A DNA stretch of 64,000 nt from Butyrivibrio sp. INlla14 (GTDB lineage: Bacteria > Bacillota > Clostridia > Lachnospirales > Lachnospiraceae). Location of the stretch: NCBI RefSeq assembly GCF_900102515.1, contig NZ_FMVS01000016.1:39714-103713 (forward strand), given 5' to 3'. Numbering within the stretch: position 1 is the stretch's first letter; every line of letters starts with the position of its first letter. The translations under genes and the position numbers were made by a program. This document shows positions 63,909-64,000 of the stretch, piece by piece. The notes under the pieces were generated by a model, which saw only the letters and a list, made by a program, of their open reading frames with translations, did not search any database and had not been told where the DNA came from.

Positions 63909-64000
63909 TGATGTTGGGGTCAAAAGCCCCTTGAATCTAAAACTATAGTTGCTAATCCCTAATGGGATTTACATATATCTGTCCCTTGAAAAGTTAATAC
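63909..64000. other. terminal non-coding segment with short hairpins
   Basis: ATGTTGGGGTCAAAAGCCCC (63911-63930) forms a 4-bp stem and resembles the repeat at 35866. AATCCC/GGGATT lies at 63954-63969. No gene is seen before the window edge. Confidence 0.5.

Noticed and set aside
1..64000. CRISPR array, prophage or intact insertion sequence
   Set aside because: No regularly spaced repeats, no transposase, integrase or phage structural genes were found on either strand.

Overview
The window is a low-GC Firmicute chromosome segment, most likely from Lachnospiraceae (Butyrivibrio/Pseudobutyrivibrio type). This is inferred from the AT-rich base use, AGGAGG-like ribosome binding sites, the order cysS-mrnC-rlmB-sigH, the rpmE-DUF1385-prmC-prfA block, a DUF5721 gene and many anaerobe-type radical/ATPase enzymes. 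No rRNA, tRNA, CRISPR array or intact transposase was seen.

Layout. 1-3.7 kb: end of ispF, then cysS, mrnC, rlmB and a SigH-like sigma factor in an overlapping housekeeping run. 3.8-6.2 kb: polar amino acid ABC transporter. 6.3-11.3 kb: zinc-ribbon membrane protein, rpmE, DUF1385, prmC, prfA, Hpt protein, DUF5721. 11.5-14.5 kb: LacI regulator, DegV, LytTR regulator, DUF1294. 14.5-20.9 kb: arginine biosynthesis, with argG divergent from argC-GNAT-argJ-argB-argD around a cluster of ArgR-box-like sites. 20.9-29.7 kb: orphan solute-binding protein, lipoprotein ComEA, two-component system, GerMN lipoprotein, ComEC, holA. 29.9-34.9 kb: DUF1653, glycosyltransferase, PAP2 phosphatase, diacylglycerol kinase, glyA. 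34.9-36.0 kb: about 1.1 kb with no convincing gene, but with a perfect consensus promoter, a probable structured RNA and flanking 37-base direct repeats. 36-38.3 kb: degenerate GH3-like protein and a YitT transporter. 38.28-38.98 kb: one 0.7-kb imperfect inverted repeat between convergent genes. 39-44.8 kb: L-rhamnose catabolism (AraC regulator, epimerase, rhaA, rhaD, rhaB). 44.9-45.4 kb: CooT-like protein and a GlsB-type membrane protein.

The most unusual block is 45.6-56.9 kb: eleven same-strand genes. They encode two alpha/beta pairs of the 2-hydroxyacyl-CoA dehydratase/benzoyl-CoA reductase superfamily (the larger subunits about 100-200 residues longer than classical ones), their ASKHA ATPase activator, a CooC-like ATPase with the nickel-binding CxC motif, a histidine-rich CooJ-like protein, two paralogous tiny membrane proteins, a protein resembling part of the acetyl-CoA synthase/CdhC beta subunit, and a BaiCD/2,4-dienoyl-CoA-reductase-like flavoenzyme. 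No CO dehydrogenase gene is present. I read this as a candidate undescribed, ATP-driven low-potential reductase system with a nickel-maturation theme. Its substrate is unknown.

57-63.8 kb: an XRE regulator divergent from a secreted protein, with a palindrome in the promoter spacer, then a GT-C membrane glycosyltransferase, an SH3-like membrane protein and three more glycosyltransferases, probably for a cell-surface glycan. The last 190 bases hold repeats and no gene.
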